From Labia minor (Eukaryota > Arthropoda > Insecta > Dermaptera > Spongiphoridae): a stretch of 64,000 nucleotides of DNA. The position numbers and the translations under genes were made by a program. Of the stretch, positions 35,395-46,038 are shown piece after piece. Location of the stretch: the NCBI GenBank assembly GCA_963082975.1, contig OY720344.1:14681580-14745579 (forward strand), given 5' to 3'. The first letter of the stretch is position 1. Every line of letters starts with the position of its first letter. The notes under the pieces are model-generated. The model had not been told where the DNA came from. It did not search any database and saw only the letters and a list, made by a program, of their open reading frames with translations.

Positions 35395-35672
35395 TCTAAA
35401 GCCTAGTTTACACGGCTTAGTACTTGTCATTAGTTCAGGGGTGGGCAAATAATGAAATTTTCAAAATGTCTTCCGGACCGAAGGACCATATTCCGAAAAC
35501 ACTAATAAAAAAAATTTATCTTTTTTTTAAGAGACATATTGAACGAAAAATCAAAATAAGAGCTTTTTCAACGGGCCGGCGGGCGTACAAAAACCCCGCG
35601 CTTAAAAGTATTTGCCCACCACTGAACTAATGACAAGTATGTACTAAGCCCGTGTAAACTAGGCTTAAGAAC
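35395..35672. mobile_element. palindromic MITE with hAT-like core ends
   Basis: Inverted arms of about 58-64 bp (35395-35452 and 35609-35672) share AAGCCTAGTTTACACGG, CTTAGTA, CTTGTCATTAGTT and CAGNGGTGGGCAAATA. The inner part of each arm (from 35436 and up to 35624) is CAGGGGTGGGCAAATA against CAGTGGTGGGCAAATA, a form common in hAT termini. What flanks these ends is an inverted repeat rather than an 8-bp direct duplication, so the element most likely extends to the outer arms. The centre has GC-rich words (CCGGACCGAAGGACC, CGGGCCGGCGGGCG). No coding capacity. Confidence 0.8.
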
Positions 35673-36908
35673 AATTCTTAGAAAAAGTAGCATTTTGTTG
35701 TCTATAGATCTTTTTTATGACCTGACCTTTACAAAATAAAATGGAGGCCTGAATCTATGAGAAAAAACATAAAAATCAGAAAATGAAAAATATGAAAAAC
35801 CAATTCCCTTTCAAGAAAATAAATATAATTTCTAATAAAAATATAAAATGAAATAGTGGTAATGTCACACCGGTTACAATCAATAAATTGTCTATAAGAA
35901 ACACATAAATAAAAATCATGATAGAATTTGTCAAAGGAATATAAAGTTTTTTTTTTTTTTTTCTTAATAATAAATTATAAATTCTGAAAAGAATTTTTCT
36001 TTCAATTACCAATGAAAACAACTTCATTAATTATAAAATGACGAGAACAATATTATTAGTCAGAAATTTCTAAGACAGCTTATTCGGATATGAATGGATT
36101 ATGAGTAGCAAATATATTTATATATACTATATCACTCACTCTTTATAGTTGACACCTACTACTATAAAACTATAAATAGGAATTATTTGAATATAATATA
36201 TTATATCATCAATTATTAAAATAAACAGTAAAAGTTAAAAAGTTATTATAGAAATATGAACCAAGAAATCCTTTTAATTTAAAAATGATTTTATAATATA
36301 TCCACAGAGAATTGAATTTGGTCCATTTTTAAAGTTTTTCTTTGTTTATTATATTAATTTATTGCTTATAATAAAATCATTAAAAATAAAATTGAATTTT
36401 TGAAAACAAAGAGGAGAAAATAAACTAATAGAATAATATTAGTTCTATGTTGGTTGTGGCGTGTTCGATGAGATTATAGGACGGGAATCGATTCAAAATA
36501 TTTGAAAATAATTTATTTTCAAGGTTGAAAAGGATTGAAAACATTAAATCTCTATTAAATTTGAATGCTGAAGGGTGTTCTAGTTAAATTTAATACCCGA
36601 GGCGTGAATGAAAAAAAGCAAAATATATTTATAGGGGAATAAACTAGTAAACGACCGATGGATAAAACACATTCGAGGGTCACTATAAAACCTCATCTGA
36701 AGAAGATTGGAGATTGTATAATTCAGGTATGAAAAAGAATGATAGAAAAATAATAGAATAATAAGAATTAAACGAGACAAGATCCTTTGCATCTTTAAAA
36801 TTACATCAATATTTCTTTATAAAGATACCCTCTTCTAAGAGAATTTATTAATCAATAAAAATTTATTTATTTTTTCATAATTATATAACAAAAACAAAAA
36901 AAAATAAT
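35673..36908. other. AT-rich DNA, nothing recognised
   Basis: Open frames at 35776-36027 and 36580-36792 (minus) are Phe/Ile-rich low complexity. No repeat family found. Confidence 0.5.
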
Positions 36909-37403
36909 CTGGAGTGTCTCCACTCGACTATCTCGCAAATTTGAATTGGATTAAATAACATATATTAATTTAAATTAAATTAATTAAATTATAAATTAAA
37001 ATTAATAAATAATATTTATTGAACCAGCGCATGTTTGGCTCTTTGTTGATGGCACCACGTTACGTGTTGGCGCGTGAAATTTGCAGTTTTAAAAAATTAA
37101 TTCTGGTACTTTCAGCGATTCATTCAAGCTAAAATTCTATATATAGCAGTTTTATACAATTTTTAATCATGTGAAAAATTATCAAACATATATCTTTATT
37201 TTTACGGTCACTTTAGAAGAAAAAAAATCAAACCGTTTTTGCGTAATCTTGGTTACATACATACACACCCACATATATACACACACACAGACATTTTTCC
37301 CAACCTTAGTGAAAATGATTCAGGAACCTTCAAAACGTATAAAAACATCAAAATCTCAACATCGAAAATTTTCGTGATCGGAATACTATCTCTGGCGAGA
37401 TAG
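36909..37403 (-). mobile_element. family B element, internally deleted copy B4
   Basis: Both ends are present: on the plus strand it opens CTGGAGTGTCTCCACTCG and CTATCTCGC, and closes with the hairpin CTATCTC-tggc-GAGATAG (37386-37403). The segment between the TTTACGGTCACTTTAG block and AACCGTTTTTGCGTAATC is missing, which removes the GATGAAATTTGGT block. The microsatellite (CA)n remains near 37258-37290. Confidence 0.78.
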
Positions 37404-37975
37404 TAAAAAATAATGAAAAACAAAATGGGTTTGATTTTTGGTATGTCAGAAAATATTAAAGTATGTAAAAATAATAAATAAACAAACATATAAATAATGG
37501 AATTAATAAAAAATGATGTAGTTTTCATTTTCATGAATTAGCTTTCATAATTCTTAAACAAATAAAATTGACCCCTGGGAGAGATGGTACGAAAAGGGGT
37601 CAACTCCAACACCGTAGGGACCACTCCCTGCTAATTAATCATTCTCCCTAGTAAACATGTTGAAAAGAACACTAAGTATATACATCGAGAGATATGCTTG
37701 TAATCAATTTTATTCAATACATCTTAAGTGATTAACCAAAAATTGATATTAATAGAAAGAAGACGAGACAGTAAAAGAGATTGAAAGATTTATAGATTTC
37801 ATTTCAACTCATTTCAATATTCAATTAAGGTTATAATAATATCGAAATTATTTTTAATCTTATATTAATACTTAGTATATATATAGATATACCATATCTA
37901 TCTATATATATATAAAGATACATTTTACCGTGAACTTTCTTGTCTATACTTAACCAATTAAATTATATACATATA
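37404..37975. other. AT-rich DNA, nothing recognised
   Basis: A short GC-richer patch at about 37567-37630. No element or frame. Confidence 0.45.
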
Positions 37976-38475
37976 AGAGGACAGGTCAATAAATCCATCC
38001 CTTTTTGAATGAAACATAGGTTTTTGGATAAAATATTATTTTATTTTTCAACGTGGTCTACTTTGAGCTCTATACATTTTTTTTATCCCTTCCAAAAAAT
38101 AAGATTTGTCGAGGACATCAAAATAGGTAATTGTTTGTGAGATGATTTCATTTTTAGAGTCAAATCTCTTTCCGCTTAGCCATTTATTTCTTCAGGTTTG
38201 GAAATAAGAAATAGTTACTCGGGGCTAAATCCGGAGAATAAGGCGGATGGAGGAGCATTTCGTATCCCAATTCATGGATTTTCATGAAAATTCACTCTTT
38301 ACCATTTTCTTCTACAGTCACAAGGTAGTCTGCTATTAATGGATGTCAAACAAAAACTAAAAGACCCAACTGGTTCAAATTTGGACAAGGGTCAGATGAT
38401 AGTTGCCTTCTGACAGAAGCTGCGATTTCATTTAAGAGAAATTCAAAAAGTCACAGACTTATTAACTATCCCTCA
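37976..38475 (-). mobile_element. mariner family 2, copy C2 with Asp-to-Asn change
   Basis: 500 bp in reverse orientation with degraded terminal repeats and TA next to both ends. Minus-strand codons read KIHELGYEMLLHPPYSPDL, APSNYFLFPNLKK, then after an insertion that brings a stop, WLSGKRFDSKNEI and SYFLEGI. This is the mariner C-terminal catalytic region. The third catalytic Asp expected in PSDYFLF is Asn (PSNYFLF), which would abolish catalysis. The first two catalytic Asp residues are deleted. Confidence 0.87.
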
Positions 38476-38498
38476 TATATATATATATATATATATAT
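38475..38498. repeat. (AT)n at the mariner C2 edge
   Basis: Dinucleotide run directly abutting the right end of C2. Confidence 0.9.
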
Positions 38499-38682
38499 GT
38501 TTATATCTTAACATATTAGAATGCGTGCATATAAATAAATTAAAATTCTAATGTAATTTATTTAATAATAGAATTGAATATTAACAGTATACAAAATGAA
38601 AATAAACATTTTAAGAATATATATAAAGCTCTTAACATATTGTTATACAAAAAAATATTAAAATATATTTATTTTGAGTATT

Positions 38683-41138
38683 TATTTATCCTATCCGAGA
38701 CTTGCGCCGGGCGGTTTGTATTATTTACTGGGGGATCTTGCATGTTCCCTTGAGGGGCTCACAACTAGTAAGCAAATGGATTGACAACCATTAGGTCCCG
38801 AGCCATATCTACAATACTATTGCATCCACTTATACTAGATATCTTTCCTATCTTGCCTCCCTTGGCCAACTCTTGTTCTCTTCCGACTCCGATGCTATTA
38901 GGTTTTCGAGGGCTAAGGGTCTTTCATTTCCTATTCTCTACTTTCTTTACTTCATTTACTTCGCCGTGGCCAGCCCCAAGTCTGGATGAGAAAGGAGGAG
39001 GGTTCATGGGTGAGGCTCGCATCCTGCCCGGGGTAAAACAAGACAAAACCACCAATAGACGGATTACCACGATAACGACCACTGCAAGAATAAAGAACAC
39101 AATTAATTGGAAAAAAAAATTACTAAGAATAGTATGTTGGAATATAACCTCTTGGAACTGGCCATCACTTAGTACTCTGTAAACTAAGGATGAATGTAAA
39201 ACTTAACAAAAAACCACAAGTTATGATCGTGGAGAAACTAAACAAGGAGCTGCTTGAAGAAGATTGTACTCGATGGTTATACCAACAAAGGCTCTCTAAT
39301 AAAATATCAAGGGATCCCATAAACCAGATATTGATGCCAGTAGGAAAAATTAAGAAACAATTTTCTGGAGGCGGCAGAAGAAGCTGTAGGGAGCAGGAAA
39401 ACAAATATTAATAATTCCAAGACGAATAAAACACCATGGTTTACTAAGAAGGTAAAAGATCTAGTACAAGAAAAAAGAGAGGCATACCTGTAATATAAAT
39501 GAAACCCAACTCCAGAGAAACGGTTACAAAATATAGAAACCAGAAACCAAATTATCGCAAAAATACGGTCCACAAAAAATGAATACTGGGCCAGGTTTAC
39601 TAAACAAATGGAACATGACTTATATGGATCGCAGAAACGAATATGGGCGAACTGTTCGACTTTGAGGACATCACACCTGGATCAGACAAGGATCCGATAA
39701 TCGATCCGACACTCCAAGAAGTTGATGGTCCCACCTCTAGGTTGAAAAACAGGAAAGCAGCGGGGACCGATAAAATCAAAAACGAAATGATAAATATGGG
39801 GGAAAGATATTGATTATCGAAATTAAAATCTCTACTCACATATCCTCCAACCGGGCAAAATAACAAGTGAATGGAGGAAAAGCATACCGGTACTTATATT
39901 TAAGAAGGGGGATAGAAAGGACCCGACAAACTATAGAACGAGCATGCTATTATGTTTGGTAGCAAAATTATTTACAGGCATTATTAAAGACAAAATATTG
40001 CAAGTAATAGATATAGGTGAGGAACAACAGGGATTTCGCAAAAACAGGTCAACCACGGATGCTATATTTAACATTAGACAAATCAAAGAAAAAGCCCTAG
40101 AATTTAACAGACCGCTATTTATGTGCTTCATTGTTCTAACCAAGGATTTCGACTAGGTGGGACTCTCGGATATAATATCTTTGCTTCGGGAGAAAGAAAT
40201 ACTATCAAGATTAATAAAAGTTGTTGAAAACCTAAACAAATCCAACACCACTAAACTGAGAATAGATCAACAGCTAAGCGAGAAAGTACCCGTAAGATCT
40301 GGGATAAGACAAGGAGTCTGAGTCCGCTATTATTTTGTATATTGATGGATAGGCTAATAGAGAATACTAAGAAGTATGGACTTGAATACAAACTAAAAAA
40401 TACTGCCTTCAAGATGGTTTATTATGCCGATGATATGGTTATATTCTCTGATAACGAAGACAACCTTCAACGGTTGGCTAACGGATTCTGGATGGAGGCC
40501 ACCAAGTTAAATATGAAAATATCAATCCCGAAGACCAAAAGTATGGTTATATCGAAGGAGCCAAGATGATGTAAAATTGTGATCAAAAATAATATCATAG
40601 ATAGGTTATGTCCTTTAAATACCTAGGAGTAGAAGTGTCAAACCATGGAGGACTAGCCGAAGAAGTGTTCCAATAAACATCAAAAGCGTCAGTAACGGCA
40701 GGCTGTCTAAGGAGTATTGTATGGAAGAATAAATACTTGAATATTCAGAGCAAAGCGCGGATTAACAAAACCTGCATCAGGCCCATCATGACCTATGCAG
40801 CAGAAACAGTAGAACCGAGAGACTCCTTAAGACAACAGAAATGAAAATTTTACGAGCTATAACCGGGTAAACACGCATACACAGGGTCATGAACGATGCC
40901 GTGAGAGAGATATGGGAGATTGAGGATCTTGTCCACTGGGTTAAGCAAAGAAGATGTGGCTGGGACGAGCATATCACCCGAACAAACACCAACATGCTGG
41001 TCAGGTTGGCGAGAGATGGTGGACGGATCCAGGCTGTCCGGCCGGCCGAATAAACGTTGACGGGACTCTATACAATCTTCCCCAGAGCTGGAAAGAACAG
41101 ACAATGATGCCTAATAAGAAGAGAAAGTAATAACAAAG
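38683..41138 (+). mobile_element. non-LTR retrotransposon (RTE-like), copy LINE1
   Basis: A 2.46-kb insertion bounded by a perfect 13-bp duplication, TATTTTGAGTATT (38670-38682 and 41139-41151), as made by target-primed reverse transcription. The order is a GC-richer 5' region (38690-39110), the start of the endonuclease (LLRIVCWNITSWNW, about 39118-39160), a large deletion of the rest of the endonuclease, a linker, reverse transcriptase, a C-terminal region and a short A-rich tail (AGTAATAACAAAG). It is assigned as RTE-like by motif wording; the clade is not certain. All frames are broken. Confidence 0.88.
39437..41114 (+). pseudogene. reverse transcriptase and C-terminal region of LINE1, broken
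   Basis: In order: WFTKKVKDLVQEKREAYL and a stop (from 39437); NRKAAGTDKIKNEMINM; KGDRKDPTNYRTSMLL; then an open stretch 39944-40156 with EEQQGFRKNRSTTDAIF and LFMCFIVLTKDFD, where box A has Val in place of the catalytic Asp of FIDLTKAFD, followed by a TAG (40154). A frameshift near 40316 hits the RQG/LSPLLF box. Box C is intact (YADDMVIFSD, 40423 on). The C-terminus has KYLGVEVSNHGG, TYAAETVEP, WVKQRRCGWDEH and GRPNKR, then TGA where Trp is expected (41058), and ends at TAA (41112). The loss of the box-A Asp alone would inactivate it. Confidence 0.88.
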
Positions 41139-41378
41139 TATTTTGAGTATTATTAATTATTCATATTCATAGATTCAACCAAGACACTCGTTGTACTTAT
41201 ATATATATTATATATTAATATTTTTTTCTTTGATGATTGATATATTTATGAGCATTTTGTTTGTTACATTATGAATACTCAATCAATTTAATTTTAGTTT
41301 ATATCGTATTAAGTATGTTTATTTAAGATTGAAAATTACTTTATATTATTATTATTAAATATTACTAATACACAATAT

Positions 41379-41472
41379 CGCGCAGGACCGCACACTTTGG
41401 GAGGCGTGTGTCCAGCACTGACGACGATACGTCTTCGGTCGACTACTGGACGTCTAAGTAAGTCTAAGTAAG
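41379..41472 (+). mobile_element. 94-bp 5'-truncated LINE stub with 13-bp TSD
   Basis: A GC-richer insert flanked by a perfect 13-bp repeat, TAATACACAATAT (41366-41378 and 41473-41485). It ends in two copies of TCTAAGTAAG, like the short tandem tails of non-LTR elements. One plus frame reads DRTLWEACVQH, a TGA, then RRYVFGRLLDV and a stop, resembling the last residues of LINE proteins. It does not match the 3' end of LINE1 next to it, so it is another family. Confidence 0.72.
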
Positions 41473-41485
41473 TAATACACAATAT

Positions 41486-42408
41486 AAATAATGATGTTTG
41501 AGACATTTTAAGATTAAATATATCCAATAGAATATTTATAAATGTGAATACGATAAAAAAATATAAAAAAATTATTCAAGAGAGAAAATGAATTTCTTCT
41601 ATGGATCCTTCTGAAATTTCCCGTGGCTTCTGTTTTGAAATAACCAACCCATGTTTATTTTTTTTTTTCTTTGTTTTTGTGACTAATGATGATTCATCCA
41701 AATTAGTGGTTAAGTAATAAAAATAAATTTAGAAAAAGAAAAGGAGAATGAATAGAATCAAAATAAAGTAATTAAATTACAATGTTGAGTTACAATGAAA
41801 CAAGACAATTATTTATTATATTTATTATATTATTATAGATTTTATTTTGTATTTTATTTTTTATTTTATTTTATTTTATTTTTTTTTTTTTGGTTTTTAT
41901 TTTCATTAATCTTATTTTAGTTGATTTTTCCATTTAAACTGTTTAAAGCTTTTGATTTTAAAATGAAATCAAAGCAAAGTTATCTAAAGTTTATCTCTAA
42001 GTTTTTTTTTCTTTAATTAAATAGTTCATGATTAATGAATGAAAGGCCTGAGTATAAATTTCAGTTTCCTCTTTGAATTGAGCCAATATCCACCCGAAGA
42101 TAATAAATATTTTTAGCAATCGATGAGATAAATTTTAAACCAGAATCGAGATTCGATTCCTGTCCGTGACACCAAATTCTCTCTAATTGATTTCGTCCAT
42201 TTAAAATCATTAATCATTCCAAACTAATCATTTCCCAAGTCACCTTGACTATTTACAAATCACACAAATTAATTTGAATAAATAAACATCCTTCTTTTGA
42301 TTCATTCAAAGCTGGATTTTGCTTTTTTCATCTTTTTCTCTTTTTTTCTTTTTAATCCGAATCTTTTTTTTATGTTAAAGAAGAAAGGAAATTCGAAAAT
42401 GAAAAAAT
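41486..42408. other. AT-rich DNA, nothing recognised
   Basis: (TTTTA)-type runs near 41852-41880. No gene or element. Confidence 0.5.
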
Positions 42409-42455
42409 CTGGAGTGTCTCCACTCAATTATTTCGCAAATTTGAATTGAATAGTT
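42409..42455 (-). mobile_element. family B terminal fragment B5
   Basis: Only the hairpin end survives: CTGGAGTGTCTCCACTC, then AATTATTTCGCAAATTTG and GAATTGAATAG. It stops abruptly into unrelated DNA. Confidence 0.7.
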
Positions 42456-43611
42456 AAGTTTTTTTCTATATTTGAAAATTAATTAAAATTTTATTCTATC
42501 TGAATATAGGATTTAAGGTTTTTAAAAATAATTTTCATGATAACATTTTATTGAAATAAGATTTTGGCTTAATTTTTTTGAGTTGTACAAATTTATGAAA
42601 TAGCATTCTTCACAACTGCTTTTAGCTTCATTTAACTTTTATCATAGGTTTGATAAAAATTAAATACATTATCAGGTACTCGACAGGGACGTAGTAATTG
42701 ATGTACCTATTATATCTCTTATATGGGATGTTCAATGTGTATACAATTACAAATATTTATATGGATAGTTCAATTTGAATATGTATTAAACAGGAATATT
42801 TTTATAATTGTTGACGCCGTTTTGGCATATATTTGGAGTTTTGTGGACTATTTGAATTGACTTGAAATGGGGCTCATTTTATTAAGGGACTGTTCAGGAA
42901 TGAGCCCATTCCATCTTTGAGAAGGGGATTTGACCAGCAAGGAGGAGAGGATTTCTTCTCCATAACCCCCTCTTTTTGGTTATTATTCTCACCACACTTG
43001 TTCATGAACCTTCGTATCGATAACTTCTCTTCGTCTTTAGTACCATGATTTCTTCGTTTAAACTGTATGTTGTATTGTTTTCCTTTGATCATCGGGCTAT
43101 TCTTTGAGATTATTGTCTAATGTGTTTTCTAGCCATACCCAAAGAAATCCACCTTTTCATCTTCATCTTGTATTGTTGCCTTTCCCTGCTATCCTCACAA
43201 GATTCCACATATCCATCCCCTCGCAATACTTTTGCAAGACAAAAGTAATAAGACAATTCATCGTATTGGAGGTCTTCATATTAAACAAATTTACTCTCAA
43301 ACTCTTTGGACAGTAATAGTTGTGTCTATTTTCTTCTTCACGGCTTTTATCAGTACAATAGTCGCTTTCGGAGAAGTTAGCCGACGTTCGTCACTGTGTA
43401 GAAGAAACTTTACTCTTATTTCTTTGCCTTTAAGCCCAATCTGAGCTCTTTTCAGATCAATCAATCAGTATTATTATATTTTTTTATATCATAGGGCAAC
43501 TTATCCTATAGATTGCCCCAAGAATAATCGTATACACATTTATATTATCATTATTATATTATATTAACTTCGTTCGAACCTTTGAAGAAGATTTCGGGGA
43601 ATTTAATTTTA
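42456..43611. other. AT-rich DNA, then a degenerate possibly coding block
   Basis: 42880-43455 is less AT-rich. On the minus strand, 43300-43453 reads RAQIGLKGKEIRVKFLLHSD, ERRLTSPKATIVLIKAVKKK and a stop, and further minus frames (42874-43092) continue. It could be a decayed retroelement or gene fragment. I do not recognise it. Confidence 0.3.
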
Positions 43612-43828
43612 AACTAGCTTCTGAGACAGAACACCTCAAAACGAGCCATCGTCACGTGCTGGCGCTTGATTGGCAAGTCAACGTGTTAAAAAAATTAAAA
43701 ATTTAATTCCCGTACTTTCAGTGATTCAAATTGAAATTCTACATATAGCAATTTATACAATTTTTAATCATGTGAAAAACTATCAAACATATATCTTTAT
43801 TTTTATGGTCAGTTTAGAGGAAAAAAAT
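43612..43828 (-). mobile_element. family B variant with a different end (B' copy 1)
   Basis: Begins AACTAGCTTCTGAGACAGAAC, a terminus absent from B copies, then joins the B body (TTCCCGTACTTTCAGTGATTC through CATATATCTTTATTTTT and GGTCAGTTTAGAGG). It directly abuts B copy 43829. A second B' with the same terminus is at 48051-48230. Confidence 0.62.
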
Positions 43829-44270
43829 CTGGAGTGTCTCCCCACGACTATCTCGGAATTTGAATTGGATTAATTAACATATATTATATTTAAATTAAAT
43901 TTAATTAATAATAAATTATAAATTAAATTCAAAAATATATATTAAACGAGCGCGTGTTTGGCTCGAGGTTGATGGCACCACATCACGTGTTGGCACGAAG
44001 AGATTTGCACTGTTAAAAAAATAATTCTGGTACTTTTAGCGATTCAATCAAGCTGGAATTCTATATATAGCAGTTTTATGCAATTTTTAAACATGTGAAA
44101 AACTATCAAACATATATCTTTATTTTTACGGTCACTTTCGAGGAAAAAATATGAAAACATTGTAGGTAATGACCCACTTCCGGATGAGTTATATTTCTCA
44201 AAAGTTGATAGAAAACTACAACTTGCCTTTGTACCAAATTTTATTATTCTAGCTCATCTGGCGAGATAGT
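43829..44270 (-). mobile_element. family B element B6, internal deletion
   Basis: From CTGGAGTGTCTCCCCACG to CATCTGGCGAGATAG. It keeps the ACGTGTTGGC, TACTTTTAGCGATTCAATC and TTTACGGTCACTTT blocks. A deletion joins TTTTATTATTCTAGCTC directly to CTGGCGAGATAG, removing the microsatellite and most of the left hairpin. The repeats flanking it are further B elements. Confidence 0.72.
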
Positions 44271-44292
44271 AATTAAATATAAACATAAAAAA

Positions 44293-44441
44293 TCTGGAGT
44301 GTCTCCACTCGACTATCTCGCAAATTTGAATTCTCAACCTTAGTGAAAATGACTCTCAGGGTCCTTTAAAATTTATAAAAACATCAAAATATCTCGACAT
44401 CGAAAATTTTCGTGATCGCAATACTATCTCTGGCGAGATAG
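44293..44441 (-). mobile_element. 149-bp family B miniature B7 with both ends
   Basis: Keeps only the two ends: CTGGAGTGTCTCCACTCG, CTATCTCGCAAATTTGAATT, then directly CTCAACCTTAGTGAAAATGA, ATCGAAAATTTTCGTGATCG and the hairpin CTATCTC-tggc-GAGATAG (44424-44441). The middle 450 bp are absent. This is the shortest copy with both family-B termini. Confidence 0.78.
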
Positions 44442-45531
44442 TAAAAACAAGTATCTAAAATAATAATTACCATGAAAACATGTATTATAAATGGTTAAAC
44501 TATTTATCTTTTAAAATTTTATATTAATAATAATAAATATATTTGAAATTAATACATTTGAAAATTTTTTATTTAAATTCAAAGTATATATATAGGTTGT
44601 TAATAATAATATCTAATACTATCTATTTGACGGTGAAATTTGTTTTTAATCCAATTGAAATAGGTTCAGGGAAGGCAATAGAATTGTGATGACATATTCT
44701 TCTCTTCATTCAACTGTAGAATGGAATTGCCTGTTTATAGAGTCTTTTCCCAAGGTGTGTGATGGTTACATTGTTTTATTTTTATTTTTTTCAGTAAATT
44801 AAAAGAAGCAATAAGTTGAGGGTAATATAAATACCATTAGACCGGATGGTAGCACCTCTCGTGATGGGATTATAAGCAACATCTCTCATCTATCAGGTAT
44901 ATAACTTTTATTACTTTAACAAAGATTATTATGAATATTATTACTAATAGTATTATTTTCAAAGGCATTCTAATTAATAATTATTATAGAAGAGAATAGA
45001 TATTTATTATTAATTTAAAAAAAAACTTATACAAAGAAAAAAAAAATTTAATGAGTGGAGACATTTGATCGTTTTCCTCTATAAGACTCCCTCTTTCGAT
45101 CACTCAAAGATGAAAATAAATAGATTTAAACGAATTTATAACATTGTATTAAATTACAGAGGTATAGATCAATGAATATTATATTAGATCATAATATGAA
45201 GAAAATTACTGATATAATTAATTCTTTACGTTTATTTATTTATTTTTTTTTAAGTTTAACATTTTAATTGAAAAGACATGTATAATATCTTAAAATTTTA
45301 AATTATTTTCGAAATATGTTGAATTTAGCTCATATATCTATTAATTTGTAATCATTTGTGATATTTAAATTTAGATACTTACAAAAAAAATGTATTATAT
45401 ATAATTAAAGAGAATGTTTAAATTTCAATTTTAACTTTTAGTACATGTATGGAAATCATTATATTATATTTACAAAAATTTTGTGGGAATCTTTAAGCAT
45501 TGCAACCGAATATTTATTTTTGGTATTTGTT
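44442..45531. other. AT-rich DNA, nothing recognised
   Basis: A GC-richer patch at about 44640-44900 shows no frame or family. The rest is A/T homopolymer-rich. Confidence 0.45.
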
Positions 45532-46038
45532 TACAAAATAGAAAGCTTCAGGGATTTGGATGAAACTTTGACAGTAGATTCCTTTTTTAATTCCAAAAAA
45601 ACTTTCCTTATACGGTCTCTTCTAGTTTATGAGATAAAAATTATTAAAATTTGCATATAAGTCAATTTACCATGTTTTATTCATTTGTCCAGCAGAAGAC
45701 TCCACTAATTTTCTGGAGGGGGGGGGTTCAGTTCGGTTTGGATATAAGAAAATTAAAAAATTAATTAATTAAATAATTTTCCCATATCCAAGCTGAACTG
45801 AAAAAAACAAAAATTTGTGAATAAGTGAATAATTAGTGAATTAGTCAGTAAAATATTATTAAATATAACTGCTCATTCATAACTAGTTTATCTGTCAAAC
45901 TTTAATAATTTTTATCTTGTAAACTAGAAGAGCCCGAGAAATTACTGCTTAAAGAAAATTTCTTTGGAAATAAAAAAGGAATCCACTGTCAAAATTTCAT
46001 CCAAATCACTGAAACTTTCCATTTTATAAACAATTACC
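45532..46038. mobile_element. foldback element family E, copy E1
   Basis: 507 bp with long imperfect terminal inverted repeats: left GGTATTTGTTTACAAAAT, and right end whose reverse complement reads GGTAATTGTTTATAAAATG. The pairing extends through GATTTGGATGAAA, GACAGT and AGATTCCTTTTTTAATTCC for at least 80 bp. The middle has TTAATTAATTAAAT and a second inner palindrome. No coding capacity. Paired with E2 (56857-57382). No clear target duplication. Confidence 0.78.

Noticed and set aside
35436..35624. Simple hAT MITE with 8-bp TSD
   Set aside because: The flanking 8-mers (CATTAGTT and AACTAATG) are inverted, not direct, and belong to longer inverted arms.
38781..39182. 133-codon plus frame as an independent gene
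   Set aside because: It is the 5' region and endonuclease start (IVCWNITSWN) of the LINE1 insertion bounded by a 13-bp duplication.
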